A DNA stretch of 64,000 nucleotides from Panulirus ornatus (lineage: Eukaryota > Arthropoda > Malacostraca > Decapoda > Palinuridae). This document shows, piece after piece, positions 40,214 through 50,955 of this stretch (positions are counted from its first letter, which is position 1; each line of letters opens with the position of its first letter). Location of the stretch: the NCBI RefSeq assembly GCF_036320965.1, contig NC_092241.1, positions 62,001 through 126,000 on the forward strand, written 5' to 3'. The notes under the pieces were generated by a model. The model was not told where the DNA came from. It did no database searches and saw only the letters and a program-made list of their open reading frames with translations. A program made the position numbers and the translations under genes.

Positions 40214-40341
40214 CCTTATATAAAAAATGTAAGCAATAATTTAGAAAACTGAAACTTCTAGCTTGAAATGAAATGAAAAATGACTGTCACATAATGGTTC
40301 AACCTCTGGCTATGGAACAGGGAAATGTATAATTTATTTAC
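40214..40341 (-). repeat. Dispersed 128-bp repeat, copy 2 (inverted)
   Basis: Reverse complement of 13,908-14,035 with a few substitutions and indels, carrying the same AATAAA (TTTATT at 40,333-40,338 on plus). One end abuts the truncated 5' end of an RTE, the other TA/TAA-rich DNA. The GC-rich ORF that precedes copy 1 is not present here. Confidence 0.78.
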
Positions 40342-40376
40342 ATGAAATATACATTATTATTAATAATAATAATAAC

Positions 40377-40408
<32 letters not shown>

Positions 40409-40470
40409 TAGTAATATTGATAACAGTAACAATGATAATGATAATAGTAATAACAATGATAATAACAATG

Positions 40471-40508
<38 letters not shown>

Positions 40509-40527
40509 TATAATAATAATAATAATA

Positions 40528-40558
<31 letters not shown>

Positions 40559-40570
40559 TATTTATTTATT
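40342..40570. repeat. (TAA)n imperfect microsatellite
   Basis: About 215 bp of TAA/AAT with scattered ACAATGATA variants; sits at the tail of the following minus RTE copy. Confidence 0.96.
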
Positions 40571-42966
40571 ATTTATTTTGCTTTGTCGCTGTCTCCCGCG
40601 TTAGCGAGGTAGCGCAAGGAAACAGACAAAAGAATGGCCCAACCCACCCACATACACATGTATATAACATACACGTCCACACGCGCAAATTTACATACCT
40701 ATACATCTCAATGTACACATGTATGTACACACACAGGCATATACATATATACACATGTACCTAATTCATAGTCTGCCTTTATTTATTCCCATTGCCACCC
40801 CGCCACACATGGAATAACAACCCCCTCCCCCTCACGTGCGCGAGGTAGCGCTAGGAAAAGACAACAAAGGCCCCATTCGTTCACACTCAGTCTCTAGCTG
40901 TCATGTAATAATGCACCGAAACCAAAGCTCCCTTGCCACATCCAGGCCCCACACCACTTTCCATGGTTTACCCCAGACGCTTCACATGCCCTGGTTCAAT
41001 CTATTGACAGCACGTCGACCCCGGTATACCACATCGTTCCAATTCACTCTATTCCTTGCACGCCTTTCACCCTCCTGCATGTTCAGGCCCCGATCACTCA
41101 AAATCTTTTTCACTCCATCTTTCCACCTCCAATTTGGTCTCCCACTTCTACTCGTTCCCTCCACCTCTGACACATATATCCTCTTGGTCAATCTTCCCTC
41201 ACTAATTCTCTCCATGTGACCAAACCATTTCAGAACACCCTCTTCTGCTCTCTCAACCACGCTCTTTTTATTTCCACAAATCTCTCTTACCCTTACATTA
41301 CTTAATCGATCAAATCCCCTCACACCACATATTGTCCTCAAACCTCTCATTTCCAGCACATCCACCCTCCTGCGCACAACTCTATCCATAGCCCAAGCCT
41401 CGCAACCATACAACATTGTTGGAACAACTATTCCTTCAAGCATACCCATTTTTGCTCCCCGAAATAATGTTCTCGACTTCCAAACATTCTTCAAGGCTCC
41501 CAGAATTATCGCCCCCTCCCCCACCCCATGATTCACTTGAGCTTCCATGGTTCCATCTTCTGCCAGATCCACTCCCAGATATCTAAAACACTTTACTTCC
41601 TCCAGTTTTTCTCCATTCAAACTTACCTCCCAGTTGACTTGACCCTCAACCCTACTGTACCTAGTAACTTTGCTCTTATTCACATTTACTCTTAACTTTC
41701 TTTTATTCACATTTACTCTTAACTTTCTTCTTTCACACACTTTACCGAACTCAGTCAACAGCTTCTGCAGTTTCTCACATGAATCAGCCACCAGCGCTGT
41801 ATCATCAGCGAACAACAACTGACTCACTTCCCAAGCTCTCTCATCCACAACAGACTTCATACTTGCCCCTCTTTCCAAAACTCTTGCATTCACCTCCCTA
41901 ACAACCCCATCCATAAACAAATTAAACAACCATGGAGACATCACACACCCCTGTCGCAAACCTATATTCACTGAGAACCAATCACTTTCCTCTCTTCCTA
42001 CACCTACACATGCCTTACATCCTCGATAAAAACTTTTTACTGCTTCTAACAACTTGCCTCCCAAACCATATATTCTTAATACCTTCCACAGAGCATCTCT
42101 ATCAACTCTATCATATGCATTCTCCAGATCCATAAATACTACATACAATTCCACTTGCTTTTCTAAGTAATTCTCACATACATTCTTCAAAAAAAACACC
42201 TGATCCACACATCCTCTACCACTTCTGAAACCACACTGCTCTTCCCCAATCTGATGCTCTGTACATGCCTTCACCCTCTCAATCAATACCCTCCCATATA
42301 ATTTACCAGGAATACTCAACACTTAGACCTCTGTAATTTGAGCACTCACTCTTATCCCCTTTGCCTTTGTACAATGGCACTATGCAAGGATTCCGCCAAT
42401 CCTCAGGCACCTCACCATGAATCATACATATATTAGATAACCTTACCAACCATTCAACAATACAGTCACCCCCTTTTTTTAATAAATTCCACTGCAATAC
42501 CATCCAAACCTGCTGCCTTGCCGGCATTCATCTTCCATAAAGCTTTTACTACCCCTTCTCTGTTTACCAAATCATTTTCCCTAACCCTCTCACTTTGCAC
42601 ACCACCTCGATCAAAACACCCTGTATGTGCCACTCTATCATCAAAAACATTCAACAAACCTTCAAAATACTCACTCTATCTCCTTCTCACATCACCACTA
42701 CTTGTTATCATCTCTCCATTAGCCCCCTTCACTAAAGTTCCTATTTGCTCTCTTGTCTTACGCACTTTATCTTCCTCCTTCCAAAACATCTTTTTATTCT
42801 CCCTAAAATCTAATAATACTCTCTCACCCCAACTCTCATTTTCGCTCTTTTTCACCTCTTGCACCTTTTTCTTGACCTCCTGCCTCTTTCTTTTATACAT
42901 CTCCCACTCCTTTGCATTTTTTCCCTGCAAAAATCGTCCAAATGCCTCTCTCTTCTCTTTCACTAA
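40571..42966 (-). mobile_element. RTE-like LINE (minus), L-type, RT and linker
   Basis: Terminal hairpin 40,577-40,617; long 3' UTR with internal hairpin (about 40,797-40,850); ORF end in the longer form YRGRRAVNRLNQGM. The main frame is 40,982-42,322. A frameshift near 42,318 and extra T near 42,475 break the RT N-terminal half, and a stop lies near 42,677. It is cut at LLVKEKREAFGRF, where a short TAA run and non-RTE DNA follow. Confidence 0.92.
40982..42322 (-). pseudogene. RTE RT ORF (446 codons)
   Basis: Covers SIPGKLYGRVLIERV through motif A (MDLENAYDRVDRD), motif B (IGLRQGCVMSPWLF), FADD and the C-terminal domain to LNQGM. It includes a private in-frame tandem duplication of RKLRVNVNK near 41,680-41,735 (27 bp). 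The N-terminal RT blocks lie upstream in other frames. Confidence 0.88.
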
Positions 42967-43775
42967 TAGTAATAATAATAATAATTTTACCAAATAAACC
43001 TCAACCCAAACCTTTGTGGGTACAGGAAAAAGGATCGCTGGTAGTCTTGGGTTGTGGCAGGAATGTGCGGCCACAGCCACACGCATCGTCCTTCACTGTT
43101 GTTGTTTTGATAAACCTTTGAGGTCAGCCTAAGCAGTATACATATCACCTCCCATGGAAACTACGTCATAGTTTGAGTCATAGCTTCTTACATTTTACGG
43201 AATCCCGTTAACTGCTTCATAGAAAGATAACAGAAAATTATAGGTAGGAATATGAATAGTAATTTCAACTATTACTGACCCACGTATTAGAGTAATACAT
43301 TTTTATGAAATTATACTAGTTGATTATTTGACTGTGTAGACTTAATACAAAGCGTGGGATTTTAGGGGCAGAACCTTCCACTCCATGAGTTTAAAGTTCT
43401 TGTAAAGTGGGCAGGGCTTTGATTTAAAGGGAAATTATGGGATAAAACTTAAACAGTTGAGTATATCGAATGTATTGGTAACACTCATCAAAATCTGTGA
43501 AGTAGGAAACAACCAGAAGAGACACCTGTGGTGTCCCCATGTCATTTTCTAAAATCCTGCTGTATTTACGATGTAAGTCGATTTACAAACACCATGAAGC
43601 TGTAATACAAGATAAAGATTTGCCTGAAGGGTTTAGAAATGCTTAATGTCCTTTGCCATTTGTGCCACAAAGTGGTGACATGAATTTTAACGTTTGATTA
43701 CCAATGAATCCTATTTTTGAAAAAATCTTGGGTAGGTTCAAATGTCTGTAGATACGAAGATCGATGTGATGCTCT
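42967..43775. repeat. Non-RTE segment of the 2.07-kb tandem repeat, unit 1
   Basis: A short (TAA)n then about 790 bp unlike anything else in the window except its own duplicate at 45,041-45,850 (offset about 2,074 bp). No convincing ORF, tRNA, or terminal inverted repeat. A chance frame reads from it into the RTE linker (MRVAVAAHSCHNPRLPAIL). Function unknown. Confidence 0.85.
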
Positions 43776-45040
43776 TGTTTACGTTTACTCTTAACTTTCT
43801 TCTTTCACACACTTTACCGAACTCAGTCAACAGCTTCTGCAGTTTCTCACATGAATCAGCCACCAGCGCTGTATCATCAGCGAACAACAACTGACTCACT
43901 TCCCAAGCTCTCTCATCCACAACAGACTTCATACTTGCCCCTCTTTCCAAAACTCTTGCATTCACCTCCCTAACAACCCCATCCATAAACAAATTAAACA
44001 ACCATGGAGACATCACACACCCCTGTCGCAAACCTATATTCACTGAGAACCAATCACTTTCCTCTCTTCCTACACCTACACATGCCTTACATCCTCGATA
44101 AAAACTTTTCACTGCTTCTAACAACTTGCCTCCCACACCATATATTCTTAATACCTTCCACAGAGCATCTCTATCAACTCTATCATATGCCTTCTCCAGA
44201 TCCATAAATACTACATACAATTCCACTTGCTTTTCTAAGTATTTCTCACATACATTCTTCAAAACAAACACCTGATCCACACATCCTCTACCACTTCTGA
44301 AACCACACTGCTCTTCCCCAATCTGATGCTCTGTACATGCCTTCACCTTCTCAATCAATACCCTCCCATATAATTTACCAGGAATACTCAACAAACTTAG
44401 ACCTCTGTAATATGAGCACTCACTCTTATCCCCTTTGCCTTTGTACAATGGCACTATGCAAGGATTCCGCCAATCCTCAGGCACCTCACCATGAATCATA
44501 CATATATTAGATAACCTTACCAACCAGTCAACAATACAGTCACCCCCTTTTTTTAATAAATTCCACTGCAATACCATCCAAACCTGCTGCCTTGCCGGCA
44601 TTCATCTTCCGTAAAGCTTTTACTACCCCTTCTCTGTTTACCAAATCATTTTTCCTAACCCTCTCACTTTGCACACCACCTCGATCAAAACACCCTGTAT
44701 GTGCCACTCTATCATCAAAAACATTCAACAAACCTTCAAAATACTCACTCTATCTCCTTCTCACATCACCACTACTTGTTATCATCTCTCCATTAGCCCC
44801 CTTCACTAAAGTTCCTATTTGCTCTCTTGTCTTACGCACTTTATTTTCCTCCTTCCAAAACATCTTTTTATTCTCCCTAAAATTTAATGATACTCTCTCA
44901 CCCCAACTCTCATTTTCCCTCTTTTTCACCTCTTGCACCTTTTTCTTGACCTCCTGCCTCTTTCTTTTATACATCTCCCACTCCTTTGCATTTTTTCCCT
45001 GCAAAAATCGTCCAAATGCCTCTCTCTTCTCTTTCACTAA
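43776..45040 (-). mobile_element. RTE-like LINE (minus) inside tandem duplication
   Basis: Duplicate of about 41,710-42,966, from the VNVNK region (after FADD) to the linker. The frame 43,738-44,601 (287 codons) holds [12 protein letters not shown], motif A, motif B and FADD. It shares private variants with the first unit (for example VELYVVFMDLE, CVGVGREES, the TTTTTTTAATAA frameshift) but lacks the 27-bp duplication and some later lesions. It has no 3' UTR. Confidence 0.92.
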
Positions 45041-45850
45041 TAGTAATAATAATAATAATTTTACCAAATAAACCTCAACCCAAACCTTTGTGGGTACAGG
45101 AAAAAGGATCGCTGGTAGTCTTGGGTTGTGGCAGGAATGTGCGGCCACAGCCACACGCATCGTCCTTCACTGTTGTTGTTTTGATAAACCTTTGAGGTCA
45201 GCCTAAGCAGTATACATATCACCTCCTATGGAAACTACGTCATAGTTTGAGACATAGCTTCTTACATTTTATGGAATCCCGTTAACTGCTTCATAGAAAG
45301 GTAACAGAAAATTATAGGTAGGATTATGAATAGTAATTTCAACTATTACTGACCCACGTATTAGAGTAATACATTTTTATGAAATTATACTAGTTGATTA
45401 TTTGACTGTGTAGACTTAATACAAAGTGTGGGATTTTAGGGGCAGAACTTTCCACTCCATGAGTTTAAAGTTCTTGTAAAGTGGGCAGGGCTTTGATTTA
45501 AAGGGAAATTATGGGATAAAACTTAAACAGTTGAGTATATCGAATGTATTGGTAACACTCATCAAAATCTGTGAAGTAGGAAACAACCAGAAGAGACACC
45601 TGTGGTGTCCCCATGTCATTTTCTAAAATCCTGCTGTATTTACGATGTAAGTCGATTTACAAACACCATGAAGCTGTAATACAAGATAAAGATTTGCCTG
45701 AAGGGTTTAGAAATGCTTAATGTCCTTTGCCATTTGTGCCACAAAGTGGTAACATGAATTTTAACGTTTGATTACCAATGAATCCTATTTTTGAAAAAAT
45801 CTTGGGTAGGTTCAAATGTCTGTAGATACGAAGATCGATGTGATGCTCTT
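45041..45850. repeat. Non-RTE segment of the 2.07-kb tandem repeat, unit 2
   Basis: Near-identical to 42,967-43,775, with scattered single-base differences (for example GTCATAG/GACATAG, AAAGATAAC/AAAGGTAAC). The duplication is therefore recent but not identical. No gene recognised. Confidence 0.9.
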
Positions 45851-47972
45851 GTTTACGTTTACTCTTAACTTTCTTCTTTCACACACTTTACCAAACTCAG
45901 TCACCAGCTTCTGCAGTTTCTCACATGAATCAGCCACCAGCGTTGTATCATCAGCGAACAACAACTTACTCACTTCCCAAGCTCTCTCATCCACAACAGA
46001 CTTCATACTTGCCCCTCTTTCCAAAACTCTTGCATTCACCTCCCTAACAACCCCATCCATAAACAAATTAAACAACCATGGAGACATCACACACCCCTAC
46101 CGCAAACCTACATTTACTGAGAACCAGTGACTTTCCTCTTCCTACACCTACACATGCCTTACATCCTCGATAAAAACTTTTCACTGCTTCTAACAACTTG
46201 CCTCCCACATCATATATTCTTAAAACCTTCCACACAGCATCTCTGTCAACTCTATCATCTGCCTTCTCCAGATCCATAAATGCTACATACAAATCCATTT
46301 GCTTTTCTAAGTATTTCTCACATACATTCTTCAAAGCAAACACCTGATCCACACATCCTATACCACTTCTGAAACCACACTGCTCTTCCCCAATCTGATG
46401 CTCTGTACATGCCTTCACCCTCTCAATCAATACCCTCCCATATAATTTCCCAGGAATAATCAGCAAACTTATACCTCTGTAATTTGAGGAATCACTTTTA
46501 TCCCCTTTGCCTTTGTACAATGGCACTATGCAAGCATTCCGCCAATCCTCAGGCACCTCACCATGAATCATACATACATTAAATAACCTTACCAACCAGT
46601 CAACAATACAGTCACCCCCCTTTTTTTAATAAATTCCACTGCAATACCATCCAAACCCGCTCCTTGCCAGCTTTCATCTTCCGCAAAGCTTTTACTACCT
46701 CTTCTCTGTTTACCAAATCATTTTCCCTAACCCTCTCACTTTGCACACCACCTCGACCAAAACACCCTATATCTGCCACTCTATCATCAAACACTTTCAT
46801 CAAACCTTCAAGATACTCACTCCGTCTCCTTCTCACATCACCACTACTTGTTATAACCTCCCCATTAACCCCCTTCACTGAAGTTCCCATTTGCTCCCTT
46901 GTCTTACGCACTTTATTTACCTCCTTCCAAAACATCTTTTTATTCTCCCTAAGATTTAATGATACTCTCTCACCCCAACTCTTATTTGCCCTCTTTTTCA
47001 CCTCTTGCACCTTTCTTTTGACCTCCGGGCTCTTTCTTTTATACATCTCCCACTCAATTGCATTTTTTCCCTGCAAAAATCGTCCAAATGCCTCTCTCTT
47101 CTCTTTCACTAATAATCTTACTTCTTCATCCCACCACTCACTACCCTTTCTAATCAACCCACCTCCCACGCTTCTCATGCCACAAGCATCTTTTGCGCAA
47201 GCCATCACTGCTTCCCTAAATACACCCCATTCCTCCCCCACTCCCCTTACCTCCTTTGTTCTCACCTTTTTCCATTCTGTACTCAGTCACTCCTGGTACT
47301 TCCTCACACAAGTCTCCTTCCCAAGCTCACTTACCCTCACCACTCTCTTCACCCCAACATTCTCTCTTCTTTTCTGAAAACCCCAACAAATCTTCACCTT
47401 CGACTCCACAAGATAATGATCAGACATCCCTCCAGTTACACCTCTCAGCACATTAACATCCAAAAGTCTCTCTTTTGTGCACCTATCAATTAACACATAA
47501 TCCAATAACTCTCCCTGGCCATCTCTCCTACTTACATATGTATACTTATGTATATCTCACTTTTTAAACCAGGTATTCCCAATCACCAGTCCTTTCTCAG
47601 CACACAAATCCACAAGCTCTTCACCATTTCCATTTACAACACTGAACACCCCATGTGTACCAATTATTCCCTCAACTGCCACATTACTCACCTTCGCATT
47701 CAAATCACCCATCACTATAACCCGGTCTTGTGCATCAAAACCACTAACACACTCATTCAGCTGCTCCCAAAAGACTTGCCTCTCATGATCTTTCTTCTCA
47801 TGCCCAGGTGCATATACACCAGTAATCACCCATCTTTCTCCATCAACTTTCAGTTTTACCCATATCAGTCTAGAATTTACTTTCTTACACTCTATCACAT
47901 ACTCCCACAACTCCTGTTTCAGGAGTAGTGCTACTCCTTCCCTTGCTCTTGTCCTCTCACTAACCCGACTTT
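45851..47972 (-). mobile_element. RTE-like LINE (minus), endonuclease to RT, no C-terminus
   Basis: Runs from the VNVNK codons (right after motif C) back to the endonuclease SGVSERTRAREG block. ORFs 45,812-46,090, 46,068-46,595, 46,612-47,265, 47,287-47,505 and 47,557-47,910 cover FADD, motif B, motif A, linker and endonuclease (SDHYLVESK, VIVMGDLNAKV, GVYAPGHEKKD). Frameshifts lie near 46,090, 46,130, 46,615 and 46,660; stops near 47,286 and 47,556. It ends abruptly at 47,972, joined to a plus-strand RTE 3' UTR. Confidence 0.9.
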
Positions 47973-47984
47973 ACTCCCAAGACA

Positions 47985-48195
47985 ATGAATTATGTACGTG
48001 TGTATATATGTATAGGTCTGTGTGTGTATATATATGTATACGTTGAGATGTATAGGTATGTATATGTGCGTGTGTGGACGTGTATGACACCCACATATAT
48101 GTGTACGTGGGTGGGTTGTGTCATTCTTTTGTCTGTTTCCTTGCCCTACCTGGCTAACGCGGGAAACAGCAACAAAGTATAAGAAAAGTATATAT
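47985..48195 (+). mobile_element. Orphan L-type RTE 3' UTR end
   Basis: Matches the distal half of the long 3' UTR (GAATTATGTACGTGTGTATA through TTGCGCTACC-like CTTGCCCTACCTGGCTAACG) with its terminal hairpin diverged (GGGAAACAGCAACAAAG). No coding sequence precedes it; the left neighbour is a minus-strand copy. Confidence 0.85.
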
Positions 48196-48204
48196 ATAAA
48201 TGAA

Positions 48205-50955
48205 ACACAAGGGAAGTGGGTGAGGAATGAGATGCATACAGGTACTCCCCAACTTATGATGGGGTTATGTTTTGATAAGAACCATCTTAAGTTGAAAATA
48301 TCATAAGTCAAAAATACATTCATTACCATACATCTAACCTACCGAACATGATAGCTTATCCTAGCCTACTTTAAACCTTCTGAGAATACTTGCATTTCTC
48401 ATCCACAGTTATATACAGCTCTTCCTTATATTCTTCAGGACCTTCAGTATGGGCACTTGCTGCCTGACCGGCAACCTTTGCTAATGAAAATTGTGACACT
48501 CTTTAAAGCGTTGGAACACCCATGACTTGCTGTAAACATTTGCATATACGTAGGATCATTGGCACACCTTTTTTAGCTCATCGAAAAGACTTCTTGCCAT
48601 ATTCTGGATCATCAATAAACTAAGCGGCATATACTTCTATATCTGGTCTTCTCACCACATGACTAGTAATTTTTCAGTATCATTAATCCCCAGCTCTTTT
48701 CCTCGTGATGACAGTGGATTTAACCGATGCTAAAGATTTCACTGCATCACTGATTCGCTTCTTATCCTTTAAGATGGTCGTGATTGTCAATTGTGAAAGT
48801 CCTAATATGCAATGGCCATTACTGGCTTGCCACCTTCTTGCTGGAGAATTATCTTTAATCTCATCTCAAGAGTAATTGCCTTCCTCTTGAGTAACAGTTG
48901 TTTACATTCGTGATAACATGGCTGACTGGAAGCTGCATATCATTACAAGAGAGTATTGTACTGCATATCGCTAGCCTGGGAAATGGTCAAAATTCAAAGT
49001 ATGGTTTTTACTGAATGTTTAATGTAAAGAAGAAAAATCATAAGTCCAACCATCGTAAGTTGGAGAGGATCTGTACAGGAAAGCATGTGCAGGAGATGCA
49101 TATGGTATGTAAAAGGTGAGAGATGAGCAGATTAGTAAGAGTAGTGAGTGATGGGATGCAGAAGTGAAGTTTCTAGTGAAAGGGAAAAGAGAGACATCTG
49201 GGTCGTACTTATAGGGAAGGAGTGCAAATGATTGAGGGATGTTTAAGAGAAAGCAGCAGGAGGTCAAAAAGAGGGCTAGTAAGAGTTGGGGTGAGTGTAA
49301 ACTTGAGGAAGAGTGTGAAGATGTTTTGAATGGAGGTAGATAATGATCAGAAAAACAAGAGAACAAATAGGAACATCGTTGAAGGGAGCTAAAGGGGAAG
49401 CAAGAACAGTTAGTGATAAAGTGAGGAGATGGGGTGAGTATTTTGAAGGAGTGTTAAATGTGTTTGTTGATTGGGTGGTAGATGTAGAGTTTTTGGGTGG
49501 GGATGGTATGCAAAGTGAGAAAGTCATAGCGAGATGTTTGGTGAAGAGAGAAATGGTGGTGAAAGCCTTGCATAAGATGAAAATAGACAAAGTGGCAGTA
49601 GTAGATGGTACTATATTTGAATTACTCAAGAAATGTGATGACTCTGTTGGTGACTGGTTGGTAAAGATTTTCAATGCATGTATGGATCATAGTATCATGA
49701 AGAGGGGCCTTAGGATTGGCAGAATGCATGCATAGTGCCATTGTATAAAGGCAAGGGGATAAAGGTTAGTGTTCATACCACAGAGGTATAAGTTTATTGA
49801 GTATACCAGGTAGGGTGTATGGGAGGACATTGTTTGAGAGGCTAAATGCATATACAGATCATGCTTTTAGTAGGAGCAATGTGGTCTCAGAAGTGGCAGA
49901 GGATGTGTGACTCAGGTGTTTGCATAAAAGAATGTGTGTGAGAAACTCTTAGATAAACAGATGGATTTATATGTGGCATTGAAGGATCTGGGGAAAGCTT
50001 ATAATAGGGTTGAGATAGATGCCTTATGGAAGGTCTTAAGAATCTGCTGTGTGGAAGTAAAGCTACTAGAAGTGAGAAGTTCTTATCAAAAGTGGAAGGC
50101 ATATGTGCAAGTAGGAAGAGAGGAGAGTGAACGGTTCCACATGAAAGTTGGTCTGCAGCATGGGTGTGTTATGTCTCCATCTTTAATTTGTTTGTGGGTT
50201 GGGTGGTGAGGGAGGTAAATGCAAGAGTTCTGGAGAGAGCGGCAATTATGCAGTCTGTGAGGGATGAGAGGGCCTGAGAGGTGAGTCAGTTCTTGTTTAC
50301 TATTGATACAGCACTGGTGGGTGATTCGAGTGAGAAATTGCAGAAGTTGGTGACTGAGTTTGGGAGAGTTTGTCAAAGAAGGAAGTTGAAAGTGAATGTG
50401 AATAAAAGCAAGATTATTAAGTTTAGCTTGGTTGAGAAACAGGTTAATTAGGGTGTGCATTTAGAGAAAAATTGAGGGAAGTAAAGTGCTTTAGATATCT
50501 GGTAGTGGACATAGCAGTGAATGGAAAGCTGGAAGCGGAAGTGAATCATAGGGTGGGTGAAGGGGCAAAGATTCCAGAAACACTGAAGAATGTGTGGAAA
50601 AAAGAGAACATTATCTAAGTGGGAAAAAATGGGCATGTTTGAAGGAATAGTAGTCCCATCATAATTATATGGATGCAAGACATGGGCTCTAGATAAGGCC
50701 AAGTGGAAGAGGGTGGATGTATTGAAAATGAAATGTGTGAAGACAGTATGTGGTGTGAGGTGGTTGAGTAAGTGATTAAAGGGTGAGAGAGATGTGTGAT
50801 AATAGGAGTGTGATTAAGAGGGCTGAAAAAGGTTTGCTGAAATGGTTTGGACACATGGAAGGAAGGAATTAGGAAAAGTTGACAAAGGGTATTTATGTGT
50901 CAGAAGTAGAGTCAACTTGGAGAATGGGAGACCAAAATGGAGATGGAAGTATATT
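48205..50955 (+). mobile_element. Older RTE-like LINE (plus), split by Tigger
   Basis: Diverged family member with the linker-to-C-terminus order retained: 48,205-48,238 and 49,076-50,955. RT blocks are recognisable but altered (MKIDKVAVVDGTIFELLKK, LKDLGKAYNRVEIDALWKV, LQHGCVMSPS); motif C reads FTIDT at about 50,295, so both catalytic Asp codons are compromised. Many frameshifts. It ends at the GRPNWRW-equivalent codons in TATTTA-rich DNA with no tail. It is the oldest copy class here and was resident before the Tigger insertion. Confidence 0.85.
48239..49073 (-). mobile_element. Internally deleted Tigger-like (pogo) DNA transposon
   Basis: Terminal inverted repeats CAGGTACTCCCCAACTTATG on the left and CAGATCCTCTCCAACTTACG (read inward) on the right match at 20 of 24 positions, flanked by TA on both sides (48,237-48,238 and 49,074-49,075). 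The minus strand keeps a CENP-B-type N-terminal helix-turn-helix remnant (about 48,640-48,891: LKRKAITLEMRLKIILQQEG, then LSQLTITTILKDKKRI) and a second patch in another frame (48,417-48,482: AGQAASAHTEGPEEYKEEL). The DDE catalytic domain is missing. Its sub-terminal sequence resembles vertebrate Tigger elements as I remember them. Dead, non-autonomous. Confidence 0.88.

Noticed and set aside
42676..43086. 136-codon minus ORF that fuses MRVAVAAHSCHNPRLP to the RTE linker
   Set aside because: The upstream part comes from non-RTE DNA plus a (TAA)n tract read as poly-Leu. No splice or start evidence, and the duplicate at 44,750-45,160 exists only because of the tandem duplication.
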